64,000 bases of DNA. It comes from Spinacia oleracea (Eukaryota; Streptophyta; Magnoliopsida; Caryophyllales; Amaranthaceae). Positions 1-9,910 of this stretch are shown one piece after another (positions within the stretch are counted from its first letter, which is position 1; each line of letters starts with the position of its first letter). The notes beneath the pieces were generated by a model that saw only the letters and a program-made list of their open reading frames with translations, searched no databases and was not told the DNA's origin. Both the position numbers and the translations under genes were made by a program. Location: assembly GCF_020520425.1 (NCBI RefSeq), contig NC_079491.1, positions 47,296,027-47,360,026 of the forward strand, read 5' to 3'.

Positions 1-201
1 GTTATTGACTGATTGATACCAAAATTATTTTTTGAAAAAGATTGAAATAATATTTGATTTATAATTGTAACTAACTAATCACTAATTAGCCCAATATTAT
101 GTTAACCCCCTACTATCCATGGTCAAACAAACCTTCATCTTTGATCAAACAAACCACTCTGGTTTATTTGCCCCTTTTCCTCTTCTATCATCATTCTCTA
201 G

Positions 202-2923
202 TGTAACACCCTAATAATTCCTTGCTTTTATAAAACCATTTTCCAACATAAAAATAAGGAATTACCAAAGTATTACCGTCGCCGTGATAACGGCTAAGTC
301 TAGTACAAGAATTACGCAGCAGAAATAACTAACTTTTAAAACAATAATAATAGTTAATGGCCTTCATACAAGTTGGAACCATAACGACCCAAACCAAAAT
401 ACTTTAAATCAAAATCCATTAACTAATTTGAAATCGTTATAGTCTAGACTAATTAAATAAATAGAGTTTAAAACATTGCAAGTAATAAACTCTCACAACC
501 AACCCTTGAAAGATTACTTGGCCTGCAAGTCACCTCTAAAACCTGTTTATTAATATTCTACTCCATAACAATGCAAGTGCAAATGATGGATCATCATAGG
601 GTCATTAAGGCAAAATCCATGACCAAAACACAAATCACATAATCAACGAAAGCTGAGTACAAACAAGCTAGAATGAAATCCTAAAACTATCATGCTTCAT
701 TCCAACAATAATAAATGAAACCACATGCAAAAGCCAACTAATAAACATTTAATCATGAAGACAAGACTCAACTCAAGACACGACTCTTGACCCATAGATT
801 AATTATAATAAGCATCGAACGGGCCCAAAAGAAAATATCCATTACGGAAGAGTGTTGGGAGCCCAGAAACACTAAAATAAATATCCATTACGGAAGTATC
901 CATTACGGAAGAGAGTAACCTTGTCGGACCATACCGACGGAATTCCAGCGCATAAAATGAATGAAACAACGTCTTGTATCATTCGTAGGAGTACAACCCC
1001 TTGACAAGATACTTCCCCCATAGTTCATACTCAAGGTATATACGTTACAAGAGTTTTGAAGTTTATTCAGATTGCACTTTACGTTTATTAATATTTTATT
1101 TACAAAACCGACTCAAGACATAATCAGGTAAGACATTTAATAAACGAACAATCAAACAATACTTCTTTTAAAATCATTAGGACTTGTGATCAATTCAAGA
1201 CTCAGTTGAAATTACTCCAAGGTTCCTTCTCAACAAAGTGTTGAGTCCACGATATGCCAGTTAACATGCGTGTTGTGCACTAAGCACGAAAGTCCTAATT
1301 CAATTCACCTTGACCCATTAATGTATACCCTCCACGGTCGAGGCACCTGCGGTTATGAAAGAGTGCAACATGGCACGCAATATACTTGGCTCATAAAAAT
1401 GCTAGACATTACGTGCAATAGCATAAATCATTCCTTGCATGCGAATAAACCATACATGCATAAAACGTACTTGGACAACATGCTTGTTATTTAAATTCAA
1501 CAAACATAACCAATCATAACATGCTTGCTCACATACTAAAAAATGAATCCACTAATCCAAGTAAACATGAATCACAACATATGATCATAACATGTATTCA
1601 CATGAATTTAAGTTGGTCACCCTAGACTTGTACGTACCTTGAATACCTAAGTATCGGGGCCACTTTGTGGTTCAATCCACTAATTTAGAAAGCTCCTCCT
1701 GTCATTAAAATAATGAAACTTAATTATTATCCATGTTCATTAAATTTCCAGCAACTTTGTTTAGTTATAAACCACTTGAATTGATTAGAAATTAATCGTT
1801 AATCATAAAAATAATAATTCTAATTAATCATTTAAAACCCTAGCATGAAATAAATTTCATGCTTAAAACCATTAAAATCAACACTTTAAGCCTTTAAATG
1901 AATATGAAAAATAATATTGATAACCATAACTAAAATTGTCATCTAAATATGTTAATCAATTAGCCATATGGGTTTAATAAAAACCCTAACCCTAAATCAA
2001 GATTTAAAAATTCATTAACTAATAAAAATTGGAGCTTTATTTAATAAATCAAATCTGAAATTCCTACTACTTCTAATAAAATCATCTTCAATAATCTAAT
2101 CATCAAAATTCTCAACTTTGGTGTTCATAACCAATCTCAAATACAATTTAAAATCAATATCCAATACTAATCATCATAAAATCCATAATTTTAAACATAA
2201 TTTTAAATAGAGAAGGTTAGGAAGAAAGAAAGCATACTAACCGGCCAAAGGGACGGTGGTAGTGGTTGACCGGACGGACGAGAGCAAGGGAAGGAGGGAG
2301 GTGCACGGTGCACGACACAGCAGCGCGGGACCGCATCTGTTGCTGTCGTTTTGCTTGCGGGTGTGAGCGCGGATAGGGGCATCGCTGTTGTGCGGAACGA
2401 GCAGCAGCAATCAAGGCAGCGAAGGGACGGGCGCCGAGGGAGCAAGGCTTGCAGCGAGGGGAGCTGGGCGCGGCTCGGGGTGCAACGACGCAAGGAGAGG
2501 GAATAGAGAAAGGAGGAGAGTGTCGTGAGAAGGAAGAAAGAAAAAGAGAGTTTGAGGGTTTGTGAATTAATAAAGTGGGGATCAATTGAATAATAAGGGA
2601 GTATTTATAGTTTAGTATCCTAGGTGGGCTAGGATTAGAAGTACTAGAGTTTGGGATTGATTATGATTGGGCTAGAATAAAAAATGATCATTGAATTATT
2701 CATCTGGGCTCATTAAAGCAATTGGACTGGGCTTAGAATAATTCAAACTATTTTAAAATTTCAAAACCCAATTAAATTCATTTTGCCCTTAATTAAAAGT
2801 ATTTATTGTTTTTAATTATCAATATATATTTAAATAAATATTTAAATGCGATTAAAATAATAAAATGACCTATAAATATAATTAAATATATGTATAAATA
2901 CTTAAAAAATGCGAGGTATTACA
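202..2923 (-). mobile_element. Solo LTR of a gypsy-type retrotransposon
   Basis: The segment begins TGTAACACCC and ends GGTATTACA, so it has TG...CA ends on both strands. It is flanked by TCTAG (197-201) and TCTGG (2924-2928), an imperfect 5-bp target duplication. Its plan matches the LTRs of the array that follows: the same TGTAACACCC end, an AT-rich body and a GC-rich block (about 2230-2520) some 400-700 bases inside the other end. No internal region, gag or second LTR adjoins it, so it is probably a solo LTR left by LTR-LTR recombination. Orientation is taken from the array, where the TGTAAT end is the element's 5' side. ORFs in the GC-rich block are low-complexity and I do not regard them as genes. 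Confidence 0.75.
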
Positions 2924-3260
2924 TCTGGTGTCTTCACCCTTTCCCCTCTCCCATGGAACTGCGTTCTTCCGTTCTTTGATTTGCTTTATCTTCGTTCCAA
3001 GGTGTTTCAATAGTAACTTGGATGCTTCTAAGGTAAAACCCACTTGCAAAAAATTTGTTTTGCATTGAAAACATCTAATTTGTACAATGTTCCATCTTCT
3101 TTTATTCTTCCCCAAAAATCTTGAATGTATTTTCTTTCCCACAAATCTTGAAGGTACTTTCTTTTAATTTCATATCAGCCATGGTGATTTTTAAATATTT
3201 TTTGGTGATTTTGCTAGCCTCCGATCATCACCAAAACGTCTGATTATCACCAAAACGTTG
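2924..3260. other. Spacer between solo LTR and tandem array
   Basis: 337 bases without a recognisable gene. The right end has a short direct repeat (ATYATCACCAAAACGT, about 3223-3258). The last five bases, CGTTG, are the left target-site duplication of the array. The sequence continues at 19541, where the array insertion ends. Confidence 0.5.
3256..3260. repeat. Left target-site duplication CGTTG
   Basis: The five bases abutting the first LTR are identical to 19536-19540 at the far end of the array. Confidence 0.85.
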
Positions 3261-6242
3261 TGTAACACCCCGACAATTCTCTCTTTTCTAAAACAACATT
3301 TTAATATAAAACGTAGAGAATTATCAAGGCATTATCGCCCGTGTGAAAACGTAACGGCTTATTCAGAATTTTGCAGCGGAAAACATAAAACTAACTTTAG
3401 GTTTATAAATAATCGATTACAGGTTTAATCCCAAAAATCATCCAACGAAAATAAGGAAATATAAATAGTACGACAAGTTTTAAGTCCCAATTAACAAACC
3501 CAAGTTAACTTAGAAAATCAAAACTAAATACAAGCTCTCTATTCCCGATCCCAATGATGCAACATCTTCAAACCTGCAGATGGACAATGCTTATTGATCC
3601 TTAGAAACTGCTCACCAAAGATTGGGTCATCACATGATCAATAAGGCATAGCCATGATCAACATGCACAAGCAAAAACACGTAATCAGCAAAGCTGAGTA
3701 CTACATACTAAATCAATAACAATCCTAACATGATTCTATTAAACGAACAATCCTAACATGGTACTAAATAAAACATAATCAAGGATAAACAAGATATATT
3801 GACTTGAAGACTATATTTGACTGAACTAGACCTTTGTATCATTAACATTATTTTAATTGCAAATGGTCAATGGACTGAGTTGTCTACTAGAAACTTCTTC
3901 TTCTTCACTAAGGAAGACGAGGTAAGGGCGCGACTCCGTAAACCCCAATGACCTGCGATATCGAGGGACTTTTAAATAAAAATAGAACCGGTGATCAATC
4001 CGGCCCCAGAAAAAGCCATAGGCTACCCATAGGCTACCCCAACTCATGATTGTCCGTCACTTTATACGTGCACAGTCTAAAGCTATTGCTACTCATTTTC
4101 ACTTTACATGACTTAACTTTTAATACTTGGTTATGACTCATCAAACATAAATATTATATCCAACAAGTAAACACAACTTCCTTTATCTTTGAATTAAACC
4201 AGTGATCACAACATTCAACCAAGAGCCAATTCCAACTATTTTAATCCTTCCTTTATCCATATTTAAAAACCTTTATTAGGTATAAGGTTCAACTACCAAA
4301 CAAGGTCCTCGGCCCTTATAAAGTAGTGAAAATCTAAAGAGGAACAACGATCAATAAAGATCTAAACCAATATTAAATAATATAAAGTTCAACAAAACCA
4401 ACATGCTTGCATCAATATTCCATGCTAACATGATTCAATTCTTATAAATAAAGTTCTATGCTCAACGCATTAATTCAACGACATTGAACATGAAATTCCA
4501 ACATAAACAAGTTCATAAATATATTCATAATATTCTCAATACAACACACATCCAAGCACACGGTATGTACGTACCTTGTGTAAACAAACTGATAGGCCAC
4601 TTTAACGAATTCAAAAGTCGCCCACAAAGAATTCTCCGCCTAAAAACAACCAATAAAATTCCCCAATCAATTTCTAATAATTTACAACAACACTAACGTA
4701 CTCTAAAAACATCCTAAACATATTTAGAACCATCCCAAATATCGAAACTTAACTAAATAACCTCCAAGCATAATAATTATTAAACTAATGATCCCAAAAC
4801 GTTCTAAACTCCAATAAAACATCCCTTTTAAAATTTCCAGCAATATAAAATAATTTCAAACTAATCTAAAATATATCCAACATACTTAAAATCATAAAAA
4901 TAATAACTTTAATAACTTATAATCATTCTACCATGATTTTAGAATATTAAAACCTTAAAAATCCATGCTTTAATAATTAAATTCCTTATTTCAATTCAAT
5001 TACATAATCTGAAAATTAAATTTTATATTTAAACATAGTATATAATCTGAAAATATAATCTAATCATAATAACTTATAATCTATATTCAAGGAGCATGAA
5101 TTAAATTAATAAAACTTAATTAAAACCCTAACTTAAACATAGTTAATAAATTTGAAAATAATTAAATTAATTTCAACAACATATAATCTGAAATTTCATA
5201 ACTTAATCATAAAATTCATAAATTTAATTCAAGAAACATAAATTCAAATTAATTAAATTAATTAAAACATTTAAATAACTTAGGATTCAAGAAATAACCA
5301 AAAGGAGAAAGAGAGAGGGACTGCCGGCGGAGCACAGGCGCGGCAGCGGCGGAACGGCAGTGAGCTGAGGCACGGCGGCACACAGGTGGTCGCAGGGTGA
5401 AGTGGCTGCGCGAATGGTGGCTGTGCGAAACAGAAACAATTAAGGAGAGGAGGACACGAGAGAAAGAAAGAGAATGAAAAAGAAAAGAGAGGAAGACGAA
5501 GACTACCGTGCAGACCAGAGGTCAGGCGACGGCAAGGGATCTCGACGGTTGCTGGCGGCGAGCACGGTGGTGTGCTGGGCGGCAATAGAAACAAGCAACA
5601 ACGGTTAAGGGGGTGTGCAAGAAACTTGTAACCAAAGAGTTTAGAGAACGAAAGAGAGAAAGAAGGAGAAGGAGAGAAAGGCTTACCGGCGGCGCGACGG
5701 CTGGGCAACGGCGGGGACAGCGGCGTGGAGGGGAGCAACGACGGCAGAAGGAGAGAATTGAGGTCTTGGGGTTTCACGTGATTGCAAGGGAGGATGAGGG
5801 TTTCTCTTTTCTTTTTTCTTTTTTTTTTTTACGTGAGGTAGAGTAAGGGAATGTAGGATTTGTTTGGGTTTATGGTTTGGGCTTTGCAAAATGGGCTAGA
5901 AATAGGATTTGGCTTTTATGATTCGAATTCAAAATTGAATAGGATCGTTTTCTAAATTCAATCGATTTTCGTAATTCAAATTCTTTTCAACATAAAATTC
6001 TAAAATTATTCTTGATTGCACAAACGTTAAAATATTTAGAATATATTTAAATAAAATTAAATATACATTAAATATATAAATATAATCAAGTTCAAAAATC
6101 GTTAAATATTTAGAACGTACTTAAAATAAAATAAATATACGTTAATTATATATTTATTACTAAAATTCATAAATTCTATTTAAATATAAATAATATACGT
6201 TAAAATATATTAATAAAATTTATAAATTTATGGGGGATTACA
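3261..6242 (-). repeat. LTR copy 1 (3' LTR of internal copy 1)
   Basis: Runs from TGTAACACCCC to GGGGGATTACA. It contains an AT-rich body, a GC-rich block (about 5318-5760) and an A/T-rich terminal 480 bases. Copy-specific features are a short TAGGCTACCC duplication near 4020 and a longer T run near 5820. Short ORFs inside (for example 3853-4047 and 5280-5777, minus) recur in the sister LTRs only because the LTRs are nearly identical; they are low-complexity or lack family similarity. Confidence 0.9.
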
Positions 6243-6262
6243 ATCTACCCCTCTTAAAAGAA
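6243..6262 (-). other. Polypurine tract of internal copy 1
   Basis: On the minus strand TTTTAAGAGGGGTAGAT directly abuts the TGTAATCCCC LTR end, the expected position of the plus-strand primer. It is preceded by GGGACGAAACTTC, a sequence characteristic of Tekay-lineage 3' ends. Confidence 0.8.
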
Positions 6263-6517
6263 GTTTCGTCCCGAAACTTGACATGAAATTTCCCACATTT
6301 TCCCCAAAAGCTTTTAACTTATTCTTACTAGAAAAGTACTTGTGCCACCTATGTGCACTATTTTGCAAACTCAAAGCTGTTTGTGTTACTCATGAACACC
6401 TTTTCTTATGCGGAGAATCTATTTGCTTTGCATCAACTTGTAAAATTTGTTAAAATATGTAATAAAATGCATAAAATTGCCATAAAATAGGTAAAATGCG
6501 CGAATTTCTATCGCATT

Positions 6518-6545
6518 CTACCCCCCTTAAAGAAAACGAGTTACG
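6518..6545 (-). other. Second polypurine-tract-like block, copy 1
   Basis: On the minus strand this reads AACTCGTTTTCTTTAAGGGGGGTAGAATG, about 270 bases before the true tract. It has the composition and neighbouring bases of a chromovirus polypurine tract. Next to it is an 8-bp stem, GAGTTACG-CCCT-CGTAACTC (6539-6558). The same block lies near 13163-13190 in copy 2. Confidence 0.5.
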
Positions 6546-6684
6546 CCCTCGTAACTCACCTCAGGGAATAGCTAACCAAAATTCTCTTTCGACGAACTCT
6601 ATCCTCAAAATTCATATTTCACCAAACTACTAACTTTAGACTTTTCACAACAGATGACGAAACAAAAGAATAAGTCACCACGAA

Positions 6685-7823
6685 TTAAATAATGCTTAAC
6701 TTGCGCGGAGTTAATAGAAAAGTACCAGAATCTATATCGGCAGATCGTTCATTTTCATTCTGATTCATCATGTACAACTTTCCTGGAGCCTTATTCGGGT
6801 TGTTGTGATCATTTGCAGGCTTATTATAGTTCTCTTGATTGTTTTGTGCCCCTCCAGGCTTTGAATTTTGACCTCCAGACTCGTTAAACCTCACTTGGTT
6901 TCCACCTCCATTACTATTTTGTTCCTTTCTGTGCTTAGTGAAGCACTCATACTCCCTATGCCCCCTTTTCTGACAATAGTTGCAAGTCACTAATTCTCCT
7001 TTGCAGTTCTTACCAGGGTGATTGTTACTGCACATCTTGCAATGATGCACTCTCTCAGATGGGTTTGAGTTGTTGTGGTGCCCCTGATTGTTTCCTCCTT
7101 GGAAATTTCCATTTCCATTCCCATTTCCGTTTCTATTCCTTTTAAAGTTTCTTGGTTACCCCCAGTATTAAAATCTTTTCTCTTTTCCCAAATTACCAAA
7201 GTTTTCTTGTCCCTTCTAGACTGCAGACCATAAATATGAGCGGCTCTCCCATACACTATGTATAAGGATGTAAAAGTTTCTCCACCTAATCCCAGTTGAA
7301 TTTCATCAGTCAGCCCTTGCTCGAACCTTTGAGCTTTCAGCTCCTCCGTCGCTACAACCTCAGGTGCAAACCTCGATAAAGCTATAAACTTGCTATAGTA
7401 TTCAGCAATAGTCATATTCCTCATCCTAAGGTTGATGAACTCCTGCGCTTTCTGCTTTCTCATAAAAGGAGGATAAAACTTTCCCCTCAAGGCAACAATA
7501 AAAGAATCCCAATTGAATCCCTCAGCAGCACTTAGTCTATTTCCATTTTCCCTCCACCAAAGGTCGGCCTCATCTTTCAGATAAAGGACAGCTTGACTTA
7601 CACTCATACTCCCAGGGCAACTCACAGCCTCAAATAGTTTCTCAAACTCCCTAATCCAGTTTTCCAGGAAGGTTGGGTAGGCTTGCCCCTTGAAATACGG
7701 TGGCTTAACCTTAGAAAGTCTTTCAAACATTTCCCCTGCAGAGTCGGGGCGCTCAGTTCTCTCTTGGGTTAGCTTTTCCGCCAAGAGGCGAATCGCAGCA
7801 GCTAGATCATTGTTGTTGGCCAT
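6685..7823 (-). pseudogene. gag: gag, internal copy 1 (frameshifted)
   Basis: The capsid-type gag begins with MANNNDLAAAIRLLAEKL and contains the retrotransposon gag core (FENWIREFEKLF-like, ADLWWRENGNRL, YYSKFIALSRFAPE). A zinc-knuckle region follows (CKMCSNNHPGKNC, CNYCQKRGHREYEC). Compared with the intact copy at 13329-14468, one T is missing at about 7147. This shifts the frame between the capsid core and the knuckles, so the reading is split into 6990-7823 and 6685-7050. Copy 1 also carries substitutions absent from copy 2 (QAYPTF for QADPTF, MRNM for MGNM, SLYIVYG for SLDILYG). The capsid would form virus-like particles in the cytoplasm; this copy probably cannot make full-length Gag. 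Confidence 0.85.
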
Positions 7824-8498
7824 TCTAGAACGCGACCTGCAATTAGTATATTCTACTTTAGGTTTGAAACATCACTTATACGTTATCCCATACAATTTAA
7901 TACTTGAATTGACCATAAAGATCGCCTCAACCAACAATGTTCACATTAATACACATCATTTACGAAGGCGCGACAATCGTTTACGAAGGTGCAACGATCG
8001 CCTACAAGATGCAATAATCATTGAAAAATAATCATCCTCAATAATTCACGAAAGACATTTACACACTACACATAAGGCATAACATTTTGAATCATATTGG
8101 TCATGAGGGTCTAGATTGGCCCTCACTTCCTTTATGTACTCAAATCATTTAATATTTTTGTGGCAATTGAATTGATCCACAATTCACACTGAGTATGCAA
8201 CCAATAGGAAGATTAATCCACGACGTACTACCTAGAGGTTGGGGTATTATGGAATCCTCAAAATAGAATAAAGAACAATTCCTTGAAAACTTTAACTTTT
8301 ATTGCTAACTCCATAGAGGTTTATTACATCCTTGAAAATAATAAAGAATATTTCAAACTTCAATAAACTTAAACCTTAAACAGTTGTAGCTTTGCTACTT
8401 ATTCTTTAAAACATAAAAGAGCTAATTAACTATTTATGACTTCAAAATATTTGTGGCCTCTTGCCTATCCATTGCTCCTGAAACTTGCGAAGTGAAAT
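7824..8498 (-). other. Untranslated gap between extra ORF and gag, copy 1
   Basis: About 675 bases of AT-rich element sequence between the extra ORF (upstream on the minus strand) and gag. Short repeats of the form ACGAAGGYGCRACRATCG occur near 7962-8000. No coding region is supported. Confidence 0.5.
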
Positions 8499-9143
8499 TT
8501 AGATCTCAAGATTATCGAACTCTTCTTCAGGGTCTTCATCGGGGTCTTCCTCAGGGTTTGCATCTTCACCCATGTCTTCATCTTGATTAGGCTCACTTGC
8601 CATCTCCTGTTCACTTTCGAGCTCTGCATCCGAATCACTAGAGATCTCAATGGTTGGCTCATGAGCCGCTGGGTTAGGATTCTCTGCCTCAACACCTACA
8701 TTCGCATTCTCCACAGCTACATCATTTTCCTCTAGGTCATTATTTACACTAATTCCCATAGGTTCTTCTGTAACTGAATCCCCAACATGACTCCCTACGA
8801 TTTTACCGTCTCTAAACCCACTTTCTGCCGCTTCAATAATGGTGGTCAGAATTTCTGAATCATATTTCCATCTACCATCCCAAGTTCCATACTTAGCCAA
8901 GTTTGGAGTTCCATTATCAGAATGCATGTCTTTAAACTTTTCCTTGAGTTCTAGGTATGGAAATTTGTTAGGTAAGCAATTAATTATAGTGGCTGCTATG
9001 ATATCCTTTCTCATTAAGATAGGTTGCCCTTGAACTTTAGCATAATATTCACATCCAAACACAATTTTCTTCACGTAAATATCGGGGGTTTCTATATCAA
9101 GTTTCTCGAAGGATCCTATGTTGGTATACTTGGAAAGAAACAT
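8499..9143 (-). CDS. Extra ORF upstream of gag, copy 1 (unknown function)
   Basis: An intact 214-residue ORF lies between the primer-binding site and gag, in the same direction. The first part (MFLSKYTNIGSFEKLDIETP..., residues 1-100) is mixed and could be globular, with hydrophobic and aromatic positions (FGCEYYAKVQGQPILMRKD). From about residue 130 the chain becomes strongly acidic (runs of D and E, ending DEDPEEEFDNLEI) and is probably disordered. I recognise no family. The second copy (15144-15788) differs by a single Ala/Thr change, so the frame is well preserved. Extra ORFs before gag are known in Ogre-type elements but are not usual for Tekay-like ones. It could be a nucleic-acid chaperone, a nuclear or chromatin-binding factor, or a host-derived segment; none of these is demonstrated. 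Confidence 0.6.
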   Translation of the reverse strand: MFLSKYTNIGSFEKLDIETPDIYVKKIVFGCEYYAKVQGQPILMRKDIIAATIINCLPNKFPYLELKEKFKDMHSDNGTPNLAKYGTWDGRWKYDSEILTTIIEAAESGFRDGKIVGSHVGDSVTEEPMGISVNNDLEENDVAVENANVGVEAENPNPAAHEPTIEISSDSDAELESEQEMASEPNQDEDMGEDANPEEDPDEDPEEEFDNLEI

Positions 9144-9892
9144 TTTATTCCTGAAATAAACAATTCAAGGTCTCACTAACGATTTTCCAGCCAAAACATA
9201 AACAAGGTTCAATAATCAATAAGTTATGTGGAATCAAACAATTTTTTATGCACATGTAAATGTAACACTTAAACCATTAGCACATGCACATACATAACAC
9301 TCAATTTCTTATCATTGATTAGCTACTAATGCACATATAATTCTATCTTATATGCCCTTCTTATACTACCCATCTCTCATAAACTAAAGCATTAGAATCA
9401 TTTATATAACGAAATAAAAGAACGAAAATATAATAAAATTATAACATAGAATAATAACATAAATAAAATATAAAATAAATAAAGTGAAATAAGTTAAGAA
9501 AATGTGTAGCGAATAAATTCGAGAATAAAGTTATTAATTCGAAAAGATTTATATTTCTTAATTAACGAATTCTAACTCTTGAAACAACTTAAAAAAAATT
9601 GAACTCCTTTTAAAAAAAAAATGTATTCATATTATTTTTATGTATTTGTTTGAATAATAAATAATAAGAAAAATAAAAATGTCGAAAGTATCACTTTAAC
9701 TTGGAAAAATAATTTGATTTCGAACGTAAATAAGGAATATCGTATACTTTCAAACAAGATAAAAGGAAATCGGCCTCCAAAAAAAAAGTACCAATTTTTG
9801 AACACTATAATACGTAGAAGCTCGATTTTTAAGAAATTTATTTTAAATAACTAGATATTTAGGAGCCTAAAAATTTATTAAAGTAAAACCTT
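9144..9892 (-). other. Leader between primer site and extra ORF, copy 1
   Basis: About 750 bases, very A-rich on the plus strand, with homopolymer A runs and no ORF of note. By position this is the 5' untranslated leader of the element RNA and could hold packaging signals; none can be identified by eye. Confidence 0.5.
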
Positions 9893-9907
9893 AGCTTCTA
9901 GATACCA
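9893..9907 (-). other. Primer-binding site, copy 1
   Basis: Minus-strand TGGTATCTAGAAGC sits three bases inside the end of the LTR at 9911. It resembles the tRNA-iMet primer site (TGGTATCAGAGC) but is not a perfect match. Confidence 0.65.
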
Positions 9908-9910
9908 CTT

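Noticed and set aside
3853..4047. Recurrent short ORF in the LTR body (also near 10503 and 17150)
   Set aside because: Presence in three copies follows from LTR identity; no family similarity, and the start differs between copies.
5280..5777. 165-residue Pro/Ser/Leu-rich ORF (minus), repeated at 11926-12423 and 18573-19070
   Set aside because: It lies in the GC-rich LTR block and is conserved only because the LTRs are near-identical. It is low-complexity with no domain, and the opposite strand is also open.
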